A program made the translations under genes and the position numbers. Below are positions 1 through 7,563 of a stretch of DNA of 23,651 nt, piece by piece. Positions within the stretch are counted from its first letter, which is position 1; every line of letters begins with the position of its first letter. Under the pieces are notes generated by a model. It ran no database searches and was not told where the DNA came from. It saw only the letters and a program-made list of their open reading frames with translations. The DNA lies in NCBI GenBank assembly GCA_016933095.1, contig JAFGBP010000058.1:1-23651 (forward strand). Direction: 5' to 3'. This DNA comes from Candidatus Woesearchaeota archaeon (GTDB lineage: Archaea; Nanobdellota; Nanobdellia; Woesearchaeales; SM23-78).

Positions 1-175
1 CAGAATGGCTCTTGCCATTCGCACCAGCAAGCACCGGCTTGCCCGGTGCCAGAGGCTTCGCCTCCCGGCATGCGCTCACTATCGTTCGCTTAGTCCCACG
101 CTTAATGATGACCGAGTCTAGAACCTTCGCGTGCAGGTCAGTCAGACTGCGCAGTGCGGCCTTTCTGGACGCACC
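1..175 (+). repeat. Copy 1 of a dispersed inverted-repeat element (left end probably cut)
   Basis: This non-coding stretch belongs to a family with four copies in the window. Positions 111-175 align without gaps to the reverse complement of 15868-15932, about 51 of 65 bases identical by hand count. Both contain the core GAGTCTAG (114-121 here) and end in TTTCTGGACGCACC. The window opens with CAGAAT, which matches the inner part of the opposite terminal repeat of the 15868-15989 copy, so the left terminus probably lies just outside. The interior is longer than in that copy and carries small hairpins: AATGGC/GCCATT near the start, GCACCGG/CCGGTGC at about 30-50, and GAGGC/GCCTC at about 52-64. 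No convincing gene is present. Confidence 0.6.
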
Positions 176-255
176 CTATTTTGTCGGTCCTGTTTAAAGT
201 CTAGTAACGAGGCTGCTAACCTGCATTATAGCCAAAGCCTCGAAGCCTCATTACC

Positions 256-424
256 GGCTGCGTTGAAAAAGTGCACGGAGTAAGCATAGCTTACTTATGC
301 GCAGAGCCATACTCTGCTGCGCATGGGCGCTCCTTCAAGAAACTTATACTGGTAATCTAGACTCTGCAAATGATTCTTTCTAATGCGCGATGAGCGCCGC
401 GCACTAGAGACTTTCAACGCAGCC
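256..424 (-). mobile_element. MITE-like element, copy 4, with terminal inverted repeats and flanking direct repeats
   Basis: The element is 169 bp and is bounded by a perfect 13-bp inverted repeat, GGCTGCGTTGAAA at 256-268 and TTTCAACGCAGCC at 412-424. Immediately outside lie near-identical 10-bp direct repeats, CCTCATTACC (246-255) and CCTCATTGCC (425-434), which look like a target-site duplication. Read on the minus strand it carries the family core GAGTCTAG (357-364). The interior holds small hairpins such as GTAAGC-ata-GCTTAC and arms with ATGCGCA/TGCGCAT. It encodes no transposase, so if mobile it would depend on one elsewhere. An ATG at 383, in frame with the downstream surface-protein gene, lies inside the element and is unlikely to be that gene's start. 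Confidence 0.65.
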
Positions 425-440
425 CCTCATTGCCGTTACA

Positions 441-450
441 TTTTTATACT
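441..450 (+). promoter_or_regulatory. TATA box for the cysteine-rich surface protein
   Basis: TTTTTATACT lies 16 bases beyond the right terminal repeat of the element at 256-424. Transcription would start near 472 and give a leader of about 20 bases before the GTG at 494, so the element abuts the promoter but does not interrupt it. Confidence 0.5.
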
Positions 451-493
451 ATTAAGCTCAAGAGTTGAAGAAAGCAAACTATTCGGTGGAAAA

Positions 494-2809
494 GTGAAAA
501 GAGGGAGACTAGCAGAGGTAAATCTATCTTTAATCCGCTTAGGCCTGGCTCTAAAGCTCTCTCATCTTCTCATCGCCGTGCTTCTTATCATCCTTTTTTC
601 AGCTTTCTCCTTGGCAGCATGCGACCCTGCGCAGGCCATAACCATAGATAAGTCCCTCACCAAGTTTTACCTCCACGCAGACACCCGGTTCAAGCATGAC
701 TTCAACCTTACCGGGCAGCCAGAGACAGGAGTACAATACGCGTACTCGTTCATCCAAGGATACTTGTCAGGACTCCAACTCTCACAAGGAGGAATCCTCG
801 AGCTGCTCCCAAACCCTGCGGAGACAGGGACGACCATACTGGCCCTCATCGCTGTGAAAGGGGAATGCGCAGACACAGCCATCCTTACCTTTCAAGTCTC
901 GTCAGGGCCGATGATAACGCAATTCTCGCCGTCAAACTATTACGTCGACATGAACCTCACCCAGAACATGACTTTCTCCATCACTGCAGAATCGAATGCG
1001 CAGGACAAGACCCTGACGTACGAGTGGCTGCTTGACGGCCAAAAGGTGTCTGAAGGATTCCCGGAATTTGTCCTCGCAACGGGTTATACGCTTCATGGAG
1101 ACCATGAATTGACGGGGAGAGTGATTGATTCGCAGGGCTTGTTCACTGACCAGGACTGGACGCTTCACATACGCAAAGTAGACCTTTCTCCAGTGCAGCT
1201 CAAAGAGATTCCTGGCGTGACGCTCTACAAGAACACCCTGATGGGGGCCTACAACCTTAGGGATTACTTCTATGATCCTGAATATGGGAGCATGAGTTTC
1301 TATTACAAGAAGGTTTTGCCTCAATACAGCAATATTACCTATGCTAACGTCAGCGTCAACATTGATTCCATAGGGTATATTACTTATTATCCCGAGACTA
1401 ACAGCACGGGATATGCGTATTTCATTTTCAGCGCAACCGACGACCAGGATCTCACTACTGAGAGCAACATCGTAAGAGTAGATGTCCTGAATGAGCAGCC
1501 AGTCTACCAGATAAACTCCACGCAGAAATCCTATTTCTGCGGAGATTACAGCTGCAACGCGGAGGAGAACTGCACGACTTGCCCTTTTGACTGCGGCTTC
1601 TGCGACAAGGGGGACATCCAAGGATGCCTCTCCCAGTGGAACTGCACTGAATGGATTCCTTGCACGCCTGAAGGAAAGCAGAACAGGAGCTGCAATGACA
1701 TCCACAACTGCGGCGATGACCGCTCCATGCCTGATACTGAGAGAGAATGCGAATACATCGGCAACTGCACCGACGGGCTCCAAACTGGGTTTGAGGAAGG
1801 TGTGGATTGCGGAGGCCCTTGCGAGCCCTGCCCAACCTGTTATGACGGCATCATGAACCAGGGAGAGGGAGGAGTTGACTGCGGAGGCCCTTGCGAGAAG
1901 AGATGCGAGCAATGCGAGAACGGAAAGAAAGACGGGAACGAGACTGACGTTGACTGCGGCGGGCCGTCCTGCCCTCCTTGCGATGGAGACAAGGCTTGTC
2001 TTAAGAGGACTGACTGCATAAGCCTCAACTGCACTTACCTCGTGTGCGGGTTTGCGTCATGCTTTGACCTCATAAGGAACCAGGGAGAGGGAGGGGTAGA
2101 CTGCGGAGGCCCTTGCGAGGCGGTTTGCAGCAATTGCAGCGACGGCTTGAAGAACGGGAACGAGCTTGGAGTTGACTGCGGAGGCCCTTGCAAGCCTTGC
2201 CCGAACTGCGGCGACGGTGTAAAGAACGGTGATGAGTGGCTTGTGGACTGCGGAGGATCATGCCCAAGATGCAGCATGTCTGAAATCTTCTCTACCTACT
2301 TCTTCTGGTTCATAGGATTCTTTGCCGTATTGGCGGCGGCTTTCATATTTGTCATAGGATACTTTTTTTACCTGCTCTACAGCCCTGAAGAGGCAGAGCG
2401 GCTTTATGGCAACAACGTGATATTCGTGCTGCTTACAGAGTTGCATCATTTCAGCAGGGTATGCAGGCGCTTGATAGGTAGGAGAGGTTTCATTTCAAAG
2501 GAAGACTATGCCTTTTACAAGGACCAAATAATGAGCCTTGTTTCAAAGGAGGCATTTTCGAACAATGATCTGTATGAACTGATCATAAAAGTGCTCAGCG
2601 ACATGCTCAGCCTGCCTGCTGACTTCGACGACGCGATGTTCTATAGGAGGATAAGGTCGGTCAAGGTATCTCCCTTCATCAAGGTATTGCTCGTCGGATT
2701 CTACAGGCGCTCTACAATCCTCTCTAGGGACATCTTCATCCCGACAGAGGAGCAGGAAGACTTTGTAACAGAGCTCAAGTTCCTGCTATTGGAGCTCTCA
2801 AAAGCCTGA
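494..2809 (+). CDS. Large cysteine-rich surface protein with TSP1-like and DCGG repeats and one C-terminal membrane helix
   Basis: This is a predicted cell-surface protein of 771 residues; its function is unknown. The GTG at 494 is preferred because GGTGG at 485-489 is a plausible ribosome site and the upstream ATG (383) falls in a repeat element. A hydrophobic export segment (about 20-43) ends in LAAC, which resembles a lipobox. Residues 45-345 look like beta-sandwich (Ig/PKD-like) modules. Next come a six-cysteine module beginning CGDYSCNAEENC (near 350) and a thrombospondin type-1-like stretch (WNCTEWIPC, near 381). Six units of the form CxDGxxNxxExGVDCGGPCxxC follow (about 423-594), some of them degenerate. 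A membrane helix (about 600-628) and a roughly 140-residue helical, probably cytoplasmic tail end the protein. The two-sided layout suggests anchoring or sensing, but no enzymatic motif is visible. Confidence 0.75.
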   Translation: MKRGRLAEVNLSLIRLGLALKLSHLLIAVLLIILFSAFSLAACDPAQAITIDKSLTKFYLHADTRFKHDFNLTGQPETGVQYAYSFIQGYLSGLQLSQGGILELLPNPAETGTTILALIAVKGECADTAILTFQVSSGPMITQFSPSNYYVDMNLTQNMTFSITAESNAQDKTLTYEWLLDGQKVSEGFPEFVLATGYTLHGDHELTGRVIDSQGLFTDQDWTLHIRKVDLSPVQLKEIPGVTLYKNTLMGAYNLRDYFYDPEYGSMSFYYKKVLPQYSNITYANVSVNIDSIGYITYYPETNSTGYAYFIFSATDDQDLTTESNIVRVDVLNEQPVYQINSTQKSYFCGDYSCNAEENCTTCPFDCGFCDKGDIQGCLSQWNCTEWIPCTPEGKQNRSCNDIHNCGDDRSMPDTERECEYIGNCTDGLQTGFEEGVDCGGPCEPCPTCYDGIMNQGEGGVDCGGPCEKRCEQCENGKKDGNETDVDCGGPSCPPCDGDKACLKRTDCISLNCTYLVCGFASCFDLIRNQGEGGVDCGGPCEAVCSNCSDGLKNGNELGVDCGGPCKPCPNCGDGVKNGDEWLVDCGGSCPRCSMSEIFSTYFFWFIGFFAVLAAAFIFVIGYFFYLLYSPEEAERLYGNNVIFVLLTELHHFSRVCRRLIGRRGFISKEDYAFYKDQIMSLVSKEAFSNNDLYELIIKVLSDMLSLPADFDDAMFYRRIRSVKVSPFIKVLLVGFYRRSTILSRDIFIPTEEQEDFVTELKFLLLELSKA

Positions 2810-3144
2810 TCCGAAGGCCTAAGGAGAGGCTTCTCAGAAGGCTTTCTATGTGCTGGCTGGCCTTGGAAACAGTCCCTGCCTTCTTCCTCGGGATCCGACC
2901 TTTTCTCGACGGTAAAAAGCCCTCATACAATGTCATATTTCCGTGATTTTTATGTCCCTTTGCGGAGATAGTTTTATAAACAGGAACCACATGACCTCTG
3001 CAGTAGAGACGCACAGGGAACACACATTAGCTGTCGAAGACAAGATGATGCATGAATGCTTAAAGCATTGACAACAACTAACACCACAACAAAAGAACTA
3101 AATCTTCAAAACCCGATAAGATATATTTCTGGGAGTCGATATCC
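2810..3144. other. 335-base intergenic region with a TATA box and a short palindrome
   Basis: No gene is supported here. GTTTTATAAAC near 2970-2980 is a TATA-like sequence that could start a leader of about 140 bases for the gene at 3145. A second TATA-like run, GATATATT (3118-3125), is too close to the GTG at 3145 to be its only promoter. Near the left end the GGCCT/AGGCTTCT repeats could form a weak hairpin after the surface-protein gene. Confidence 0.35.
3055..3069. promoter_or_regulatory. Palindrome AATGCTT-A-AAGCATT, possible operator
   Basis: Two perfect 7-base arms are separated by one base, about 75 bases before the GTG at 3145 and downstream of the TATA box near 2975. The geometry fits a dimeric regulator, but no such regulator is identified and a single site is weak evidence. 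Confidence 0.25.
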
Positions 3145-4413
3145 GTGGCAGATGAGATAATCAGCAGTATAAATTTAGAGGAGGAGATCCGTTGGTCTGA
3201 ACACCGTGACGGGCGGTTCCCGAACTATTCCATCTGGCTTGACGGATCATGCCTGGATCCAACAGCCCATGACTATGAGCCAGGCGGCCCTTACAGCAAT
3301 TTCAACCACCACGCAGGAGTCGACGGCACTATAACAGACTGCACGGCCGCGCAGGTCAAGGATTTCATCAAAGCAAAGAAGCTCCGCCGTTACAGGCCAG
3401 ATCACCATGACTTGAAAGTAATCCTGAGGCACAACCGATCGCTCGACCAGGATGGTATGCTGGCCGACTACCTCTTCAGGCGATACTACCTATTCGAGAG
3501 GCAAAGGACCCCTGCTAATCTCGCTGAATTCGTGGAGATGGAGAACCATAAAGACAAGACAAACGGTTCATATAACTATGATCCATTCGCAGTTCGGAAC
3601 ATGAGGCAATATTGGGTGTATGAACCCTACTCCTTGGCGCGCAAGAAAGGATGGCTTGAGAGCATGGATGCCAAGGATTACATGGATATGATGAAGGAAG
3701 TCCACTGGAGACTCGATGAGCTGCTTGGATTACCAGACCAGACGGTCGGCAGGGCAAAGACAATCCCTCCAGACATAGACTACAAAGTTCTCGATCAGGG
3801 CGACGGTTGGATCATGATATCAGATGCAGGCATGGAAGCCCGGGGATGGCTCTTCAGGCACAAGAAAGACCATCCAGACCTGAACAAGCTAGTGGTCATC
3901 ATGATGCGGCAGAACGGACACGAAGGCATGATCATCTCAGCGGCAAAAGCGGAGGATGACGTGGACTGGGACCTGCTAGGAGCTGCTGAAGAGCTGAACC
4001 GTCTTGAATCAAAGATATGCCTGCCAGAGAAGAAGTCAGTATTGACCGCCGATGAGTATCGGACATCCGATGCTTTCCTCCAGGATTCAACATCAGGATT
4101 GTGGCTTCCAAAGCAGGAACGGGAAGAACAGCTCACTAAAGGATGCAGCCTGACCGACCCCGCTAAGTGGCCTCCGGGTGCAGAGCCAGTGATAACCGAT
4201 AATAACCTCTGGGGTGGAAGAAACAACGTAATAGGCTCGCCGTACATCTCAGGGACCTTCCTCACCACCTTCTTCGGGTGGCAGCTGATAAGGGATGTGC
4301 TCCTCAAGTACAAAGGGCCTCGCTTTGAAGAAGACTTGAAGGAGCTTGAACACCTTCCGTATGACATTCCTGAATCGTCAAGCCCGCCATGCAGGTCATT
4401 GTACCCTGATTGA
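3145..4413 (+). CDS. Hypothetical 422-residue protein with a weak DHH-phosphoesterase-like pattern
   Basis: I do not recognise this soluble, acidic protein with confidence. It starts at GTG, with GGGAG at 3131-3135 as ribosome site. Two features suggest a distant relation to DHH phosphoesterases. Residues around 30-75 contain WLDGSCLD followed by NFNHHAGVDGTITDCTAAQ, which looks like the family's DHH motif with Asn replacing the Asp and the usual downstream small-residue helix. Near residue 355 is WGGRNNVIGSP, reminiscent of the glycine-rich DHHA1 motif. There is no signal peptide or membrane segment. The following gene is EndoQ about 60 bases downstream with its own TATA box, so shared function is not implied. 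An unrelated fold remains possible. Confidence 0.6.
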   Translation: MADEIISSINLEEEIRWSEHRDGRFPNYSIWLDGSCLDPTAHDYEPGGPYSNFNHHAGVDGTITDCTAAQVKDFIKAKKLRRYRPDHHDLKVILRHNRSLDQDGMLADYLFRRYYLFERQRTPANLAEFVEMENHKDKTNGSYNYDPFAVRNMRQYWVYEPYSLARKKGWLESMDAKDYMDMMKEVHWRLDELLGLPDQTVGRAKTIPPDIDYKVLDQGDGWIMISDAGMEARGWLFRHKKDHPDLNKLVVIMMRQNGHEGMIISAAKAEDDVDWDLLGAAEELNRLESKICLPEKKSVLTADEYRTSDAFLQDSTSGLWLPKQEREEQLTKGCSLTDPAKWPPGAEPVITDNNLWGGRNNVIGSPYISGTFLTTFFGWQLIRDVLLKYKGPRFEEDLKELEHLPYDIPESSSPPCRSLYPD

Positions 4414-4430
4414 AGCTTTCTCGCAATAAG

Positions 4431-4439
4431 ATTTAAATA
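4431..4439 (+). promoter_or_regulatory. TATA box of endoQ
   Basis: ATTTAAATA lies between the preceding stop and the start region. The predicted transcript begins near 4461, just before the ribosome site GGGTGATC. Confidence 0.5.
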
Positions 4440-4465
4440 AAAGCCATTCCTGATTCATCTATACT

Positions 4466-4473
4466 GGGTGATC
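4466..4473 (+). promoter_or_regulatory. Ribosome binding site that decides the endoQ start
   Basis: GGGTGATC is complementary to the GATCACCTCC 3' end typical of archaeal 16S rRNA. It is three bases before TTG at 4477 and overlaps the alternative GTG at 4468, which therefore would lack a properly spaced site. Confidence 0.55.
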
Positions 4474-4476
4474 TTA

Positions 4477-5808
4477 TTGAGACTTATTGCTGACCTTCAC
4501 ATCCATTCCCGCTTCTCAAGGGCTTGCTCTACTGACCTGACGATAGCGAACATCGAGAAGTGGGCTAAGGTCAAGGGCGTCGGATTGATGGGGACTGGCG
4601 ACTTCTGCCACCCGAAGTGGATCGAGGAGCTGAAATCGAGCTTGTCTGACGACGGCACAGGGGTATTCAGGACCAAGAGCGGCTTTCCTTTCATACTGCA
4701 GAACGAGATCTCGCTGATCTACACCCAGGGAGGGAAGGGAAGGAGGATTCACTTGGTAGTGCTGGCGCCTTCTTTTGAGGTTGTTGACAAGATAACAGGG
4801 TATTTGAAGACTAAGGGCCGCGTCGACTACGACGGAAGGCCGATATTCAACATCTCATGCATCGAGCTTGTGCGCGAGATGAGGATGATAAGCGAAGACA
4901 TCGAGATCATACCGGCGCACGCCTGGACTCCGTGGTTCGGCGTGTTTGGGAGCAAGACAGGCTTTGACACGCTCGAAGAAGCGTTCGGAGACCAGGCTAA
5001 GTACATCCACGCGATAGAGTCTGGGCTCTCATCAGACCCTGAGATGAACAGGAGGCTTTCGAGGCTTGACAGCGTGAAGATCGTCAGCTCCTCAGACTCT
5101 CACAGCTACTGGCCGTGGAGGCTTGGAAGGGAAGCCACTATATTTGACATGGAAGAATTGACGTATGCCGGAGTGATAAAGGCCCTAAGGACTGGAGACG
5201 GGCTTGTGGGGACTATAGAGGTCGACCCTGGATACGGAAAGTACCACGTCGATGGCCACCGGGCGTGCAACGTCTCTATGATGCCTGAAGAATCGAACAA
5301 GATAGGTAAGATATGCCCTAAGTGCAAGCGGCCATTGACAATAGGAGTCCTCAACAGGGTTGAGGAATTGGCTGACAGGAAGGAAGAGGAAGGAAGAGCG
5401 CTCGCTGAAAAGAACGACAAGTCCTACAAGCTAATCCCGCTTCACGAACTGATCGCGGCCCTGCGAGGGATAGGCATGGCGACTAAGAAAGCCTGGGCAG
5501 AATACTACACGATACTCAAAGCAGGCAAGAACGAGTACGACATCCTTCTCAATGCAAGCGAAGAGGATCTTCTGAGAGTCACTTCAAAAGAGATGGCAGA
5601 CCTAATCCTCAAGAACAGGAAGGGAGAACTCACAGTCAACCCAGGATACGACGGGGAGTACGGCACGTTAGAGCTTGAGGGCATTTCAAAGGCAAAACCA
5701 AATTCATCGAGCGCGCCCAGATCCAAAGCATCATCCAGTGAGGGCGCGGACGAAAAAGAAGCTGTCTCAGAGAAGCCGCAACAGACAGGTCTAAAGCAAT
5801 TTTTCTAA
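4477..5808 (+). CDS. endoQ: Endonuclease Q (PHP-domain repair nuclease) with PCNA-interacting C-terminus
   Basis: In archaea EndoQ cuts DNA on the 5' side of uracil, hypoxanthine, xanthine and abasic sites. The 443-residue protein begins with the PHP metal motif DLHIHSRFSRA. Further PHP-type residues follow in TGDFCHP, the HAWTPWFG segment and SSSDSHSYWPWRLGRE. A four-ligand zinc site appears to be formed by the CNVSMM segment and CPKCKRP, followed by the NRVEELADR region known from EndoQ. The C-terminal third contains a LHELIAALRGIGM segment and a disordered Ser/Lys/Glu stretch. The final residues QTGLKQFF match a PIP box (QxxLxxFF), so loading onto the PCNA clamp is likely. TTG is chosen as start on its ribosome site; GTG at 4468 is the alternative. 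Family identity is confident; activity is inferred. Confidence 0.9.
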   Translation: MRLIADLHIHSRFSRACSTDLTIANIEKWAKVKGVGLMGTGDFCHPKWIEELKSSLSDDGTGVFRTKSGFPFILQNEISLIYTQGGKGRRIHLVVLAPSFEVVDKITGYLKTKGRVDYDGRPIFNISCIELVREMRMISEDIEIIPAHAWTPWFGVFGSKTGFDTLEEAFGDQAKYIHAIESGLSSDPEMNRRLSRLDSVKIVSSSDSHSYWPWRLGREATIFDMEELTYAGVIKALRTGDGLVGTIEVDPGYGKYHVDGHRACNVSMMPEESNKIGKICPKCKRPLTIGVLNRVEELADRKEEEGRALAEKNDKSYKLIPLHELIAALRGIGMATKKAWAEYYTILKAGKNEYDILLNASEEDLLRVTSKEMADLILKNRKGELTVNPGYDGEYGTLELEGISKAKPNSSSAPRSKASSSEGADEKEAVSEKPQQTGLKQFF

Positions 5809-5859
5809 AAGATTGTACTCTATACTATGTTGTATTGCTATATTTTCAATATTGGATAA

Positions 5860-5868
5860 TCATAAATA
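5860..5868 (+). promoter_or_regulatory. TATA box of a leaderless small gene
   Basis: CATAAATAT sits about 26 bases before the ATG at 5891. This places the transcription start at the start codon and argues against the in-frame ATG at 5813, which lies upstream of the promoter. Confidence 0.5.
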
Positions 5869-5890
5869 TCACATTATCATTCATCCTTTA

Positions 5891-6235
5891 ATGGCCAAAG
5901 TGGATTGGAGCCTTAATGAAGGAAAGATAGTATATACAAACGAGAGCTATGACCCGCAAGACGATGAATATGATGTTTACGATTTCTCCATGAAACAGGA
6001 AAAGATCAGGAACTCAATAGAGGAGCTGAGAACTAAAGGTTTAAGTGTTGGGAAGACTGAGGAAGGGCATCCTATCCGCTTTGAGCTCAAGAGATCAGGT
6101 CTTGAGGGTCAGGTTCACTTCGTATTTGAATGCGTGCCAAGATGCGGAGGGGCAAACTACGCAATAATACATGACGCGATAAGCCTGGATGACCTTGTAG
6201 CTTTAACAGAAGGGAAGAAATCAATATCTTCTTGA
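5891..6235 (+). CDS. Small hypothetical protein, 114 residues, leaderless
   Basis: The family is not recognised. The protein begins MAKVDWSLNEG and reads as a compact alpha/beta domain: a short beta hairpin, an amphipathic helix (KQEKIRNSIEELRTKG) and alternating strands (HPIRFELKRS, GQVHFVFECV). A Cys-x3-Cys pair (CVPRC) is followed by GGANYAIIHDAISLDDL. There is no signal peptide or membrane helix. An in-frame ATG at 5813 would add 26 hydrophobic residues, but the TATA box at 5860 lies between the two starts, so the shorter form is preferred. The gene converges on corA, whose stop is 9 bases away, so antisense read-through is possible. Confidence 0.6.
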   Translation: MAKVDWSLNEGKIVYTNESYDPQDDEYDVYDFSMKQEKIRNSIEELRTKGLSVGKTEEGHPIRFELKRSGLEGQVHFVFECVPRCGGANYAIIHDAISLDDLVALTEGKKSISS

Positions 6236-6244
6236 TCCTCTGGG

Positions 6245-7318
6245 CTATAGCCAATCTTTTCTCTTGAAGTAATAAAGCATACCTCCTGCAATCGACAGGA
6301 ATATGCCCCAGATGAAGAGATAACCATACTTCCAGGCCAGTTCTGGCATGAAGTCAAAGTTCATCCCGTAAACTCCTGTGACGAACGTCAAGGGAATGAA
6401 TATCGACGAGAATATTGTGAGGACCTTCATGATCTCGTTCATGCGGTGGCTCATCATGGATAAGTATATGTCCAACATGTTGGCAGACATGTCCCTGAAG
6501 CTCTCAGCAGTATCCATGGCCTGGATGGCGTGGTCGTATAAGTCGTTCAGGTAAACTTTTGTCTGCTTCTTCCAGATCCTGGAATCGCTCTTGATCATGC
6601 GATTAACCATGTCCCGCAGAGGCCAGATTGTCCTCCTTAGGTATATGAGCTCTCTCTTCAGCTTATGGATGTTGTTTAATGTGCTCTGTTGAGGATCATC
6701 ATTCAAATCCTCCTCGATGCTGACGATACGATCCCCTATCTTCTCAAGGACTCCGAAGTAGCGGTCGATGATGTTGTCAAGAAGAACGTATGCCAGGAAG
6801 TCGGCTCCCATCCTGCGAACCCTTCCCTTGCCAGTCCTGATGCGCTCCCTTATGCCGTTCAGAAGGTCTCCGTCACGCTCCTGGAAGCTAAGCACGAAAT
6901 TATTCCCGACGACGAAGCTCACGTGGTCAGCCACGACCTCATTAGTGTTGTCATTGTATGAAAGGATCTTGACGACGATGAACAAGTACTTGTCGAAACT
7001 TTCGAAGTCAGCCCTCTTGCCAGTGCTCGCGATGTCTTCCTGAGTCAACGGGTGTAGGCCGAAGTAGTTGCCAATCTTTTCGATCACGTCAGTTTGGTGC
7101 AGGCCCGCGATGTCAAGCCAGGTCACGCTCTTCTTCCTCTTGAAAGGAAACGCGTCATCCACCTTCTGGAGCCGCTTTATCGTGACAGACTGAGGAGTAT
7201 AATCAATGAGCCTGAACGTCGGAGTCTCAGCATACTGCACTCCTGTGAAGACGACGCTACCTGGAGGAAGACCAAGCTTTCCAGACGAGCGCTTCATCAG
7301 CTTCGAAAAGTCAAACAC
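6245..7318 (-). CDS. corA: CorA-type magnesium/cobalt transport protein
   Basis: CorA forms a homopentameric membrane channel for Mg2+ (and Co2+/Ni2+). The 357-residue length is usual for the family. The N-terminal three-quarters is the cytoplasmic alpha/beta and long-helix region, including TWLDIAGLHQ, HPLTQEDIAS and the stalk segment ending in LTIFSSIFIPLTFVTG. The selectivity motif GMN is at 318-320 and is followed by FDFMPEL, the conserved periplasmic loop. The second helix (YGYLFIWGIFLSIAGGMLYYF) ends with the basic tail KRKDWL. GTG at 7318 is taken as start because GAGGTG precedes it at normal distance. A TATA box lies at 7371-7378. The next gene upstream on this strand is the tRNA-Ser. 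Confidence 0.93.
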   Translation of the reverse strand: MFDFSKLMKRSSGKLGLPPGSVVFTGVQYAETPTFRLIDYTPQSVTIKRLQKVDDAFPFKRKKSVTWLDIAGLHQTDVIEKIGNYFGLHPLTQEDIASTGKRADFESFDKYLFIVVKILSYNDNTNEVVADHVSFVVGNNFVLSFQERDGDLLNGIRERIRTGKGRVRRMGADFLAYVLLDNIIDRYFGVLEKIGDRIVSIEEDLNDDPQQSTLNNIHKLKRELIYLRRTIWPLRDMVNRMIKSDSRIWKKQTKVYLNDLYDHAIQAMDTAESFRDMSANMLDIYLSMMSHRMNEIMKVLTIFSSIFIPLTFVTGVYGMNFDFMPELAWKYGYLFIWGIFLSIAGGMLYYFKRKDWL

Positions 7319-7370
7319 CCGAATACACCTCTTTTTTTACTCTCTAAAAACCAGAAATGTCGATGATGAT

Positions 7371-7378
7371 ATATAAAT
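7371..7378 (-). promoter_or_regulatory. TATA box of corA
   Basis: ATTTATAT on the minus strand predicts a start near 7348 and a leader of about 30 bases carrying the GAGGTG ribosome site. Confidence 0.5.
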
Positions 7379-7411
7379 GTTTTCACAAAAGAAAAGATAA
7401 ACGCCGCGACC

Positions 7412-7446
7412 CGGATAGTAGGAATCCTCGCGGATTCCTTGATCCG
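7412..7446. terminator. Long hairpin just downstream of tRNA-Ser
   Basis: The arms CGGAT plus AGGAATCC pair with GGATTCCT plus ATCCG around a TCGC loop, giving 13 pairs with small internal loops. It begins about 20 bases after the tRNA 3' end on the minus strand. It may act in termination or 3' processing, but it also resembles the other palindromes around this tRNA. Confidence 0.4.
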
Positions 7447-7467
7447 ACTCGCGTCTTCGATACGCTA

Positions 7468-7563
7468 CGCCACAGCTCGGATTTGAACCGAGAATTCCGT
7501 AAGGAACCGGTTAACTCGATTTCTGTTCGAGACCGGCGCAATACCGAGTTATGCGACTGTGGC
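7468..7563 (-). tRNA. tRNA-Ser(CGA) with a 13-base intron at 37/38
   Basis: The acceptor arms GCCACAG (7557-7563) and CTGTGGC (7469-7475) pair perfectly, with discriminator G at 7468 as expected for serine; CCA is not encoded. The D arm contains the CTCGGT loop. The T arm is CTCGG-TTCAAAT-CCGAG, and a long variable arm makes this a class II tRNA. The anticodon stem CCGGT/ACCGG encloses 20 bases. Removing 13 (7513-7525) leaves the 7-base loop CTCGAAA, with anticodon CGA at 7527-7529. The helix CTCG/CGAG flanked by bulges AAC and TTA matches the archaeal bulge-helix-bulge recognised by the splicing endonuclease. The alternative, that the loop is simply aberrant, is unlikely because exon and intron pair exactly. 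Confidence 0.92.

Noticed and set aside
12..197. 61-codon + strand frame at the left edge
   Set aside because: It lies in the repeat element, and the matching copies elsewhere do not preserve a reading frame.
180..250. Possible fifth, degenerate element core (TGTTTAAAGTCTAG at 191-204)
   Set aside because: It resembles TGTTTAGCCGAGTCTAG with four bases missing but has no terminal repeats of its own; too weak to call.
383..493. Upstream ATG extension of the surface-protein gene
   Set aside because: The ATG lies inside the MITE-like element and upstream of the TATA box at 441; the GTG at 494 with GGTGG is preferred.
932..1912. 326-codon minus-strand frame inside the surface-protein gene
   Set aside because: It lies opposite a gene with export signal, cysteine repeats and membrane helix, and its composition is that of an antisense shadow.
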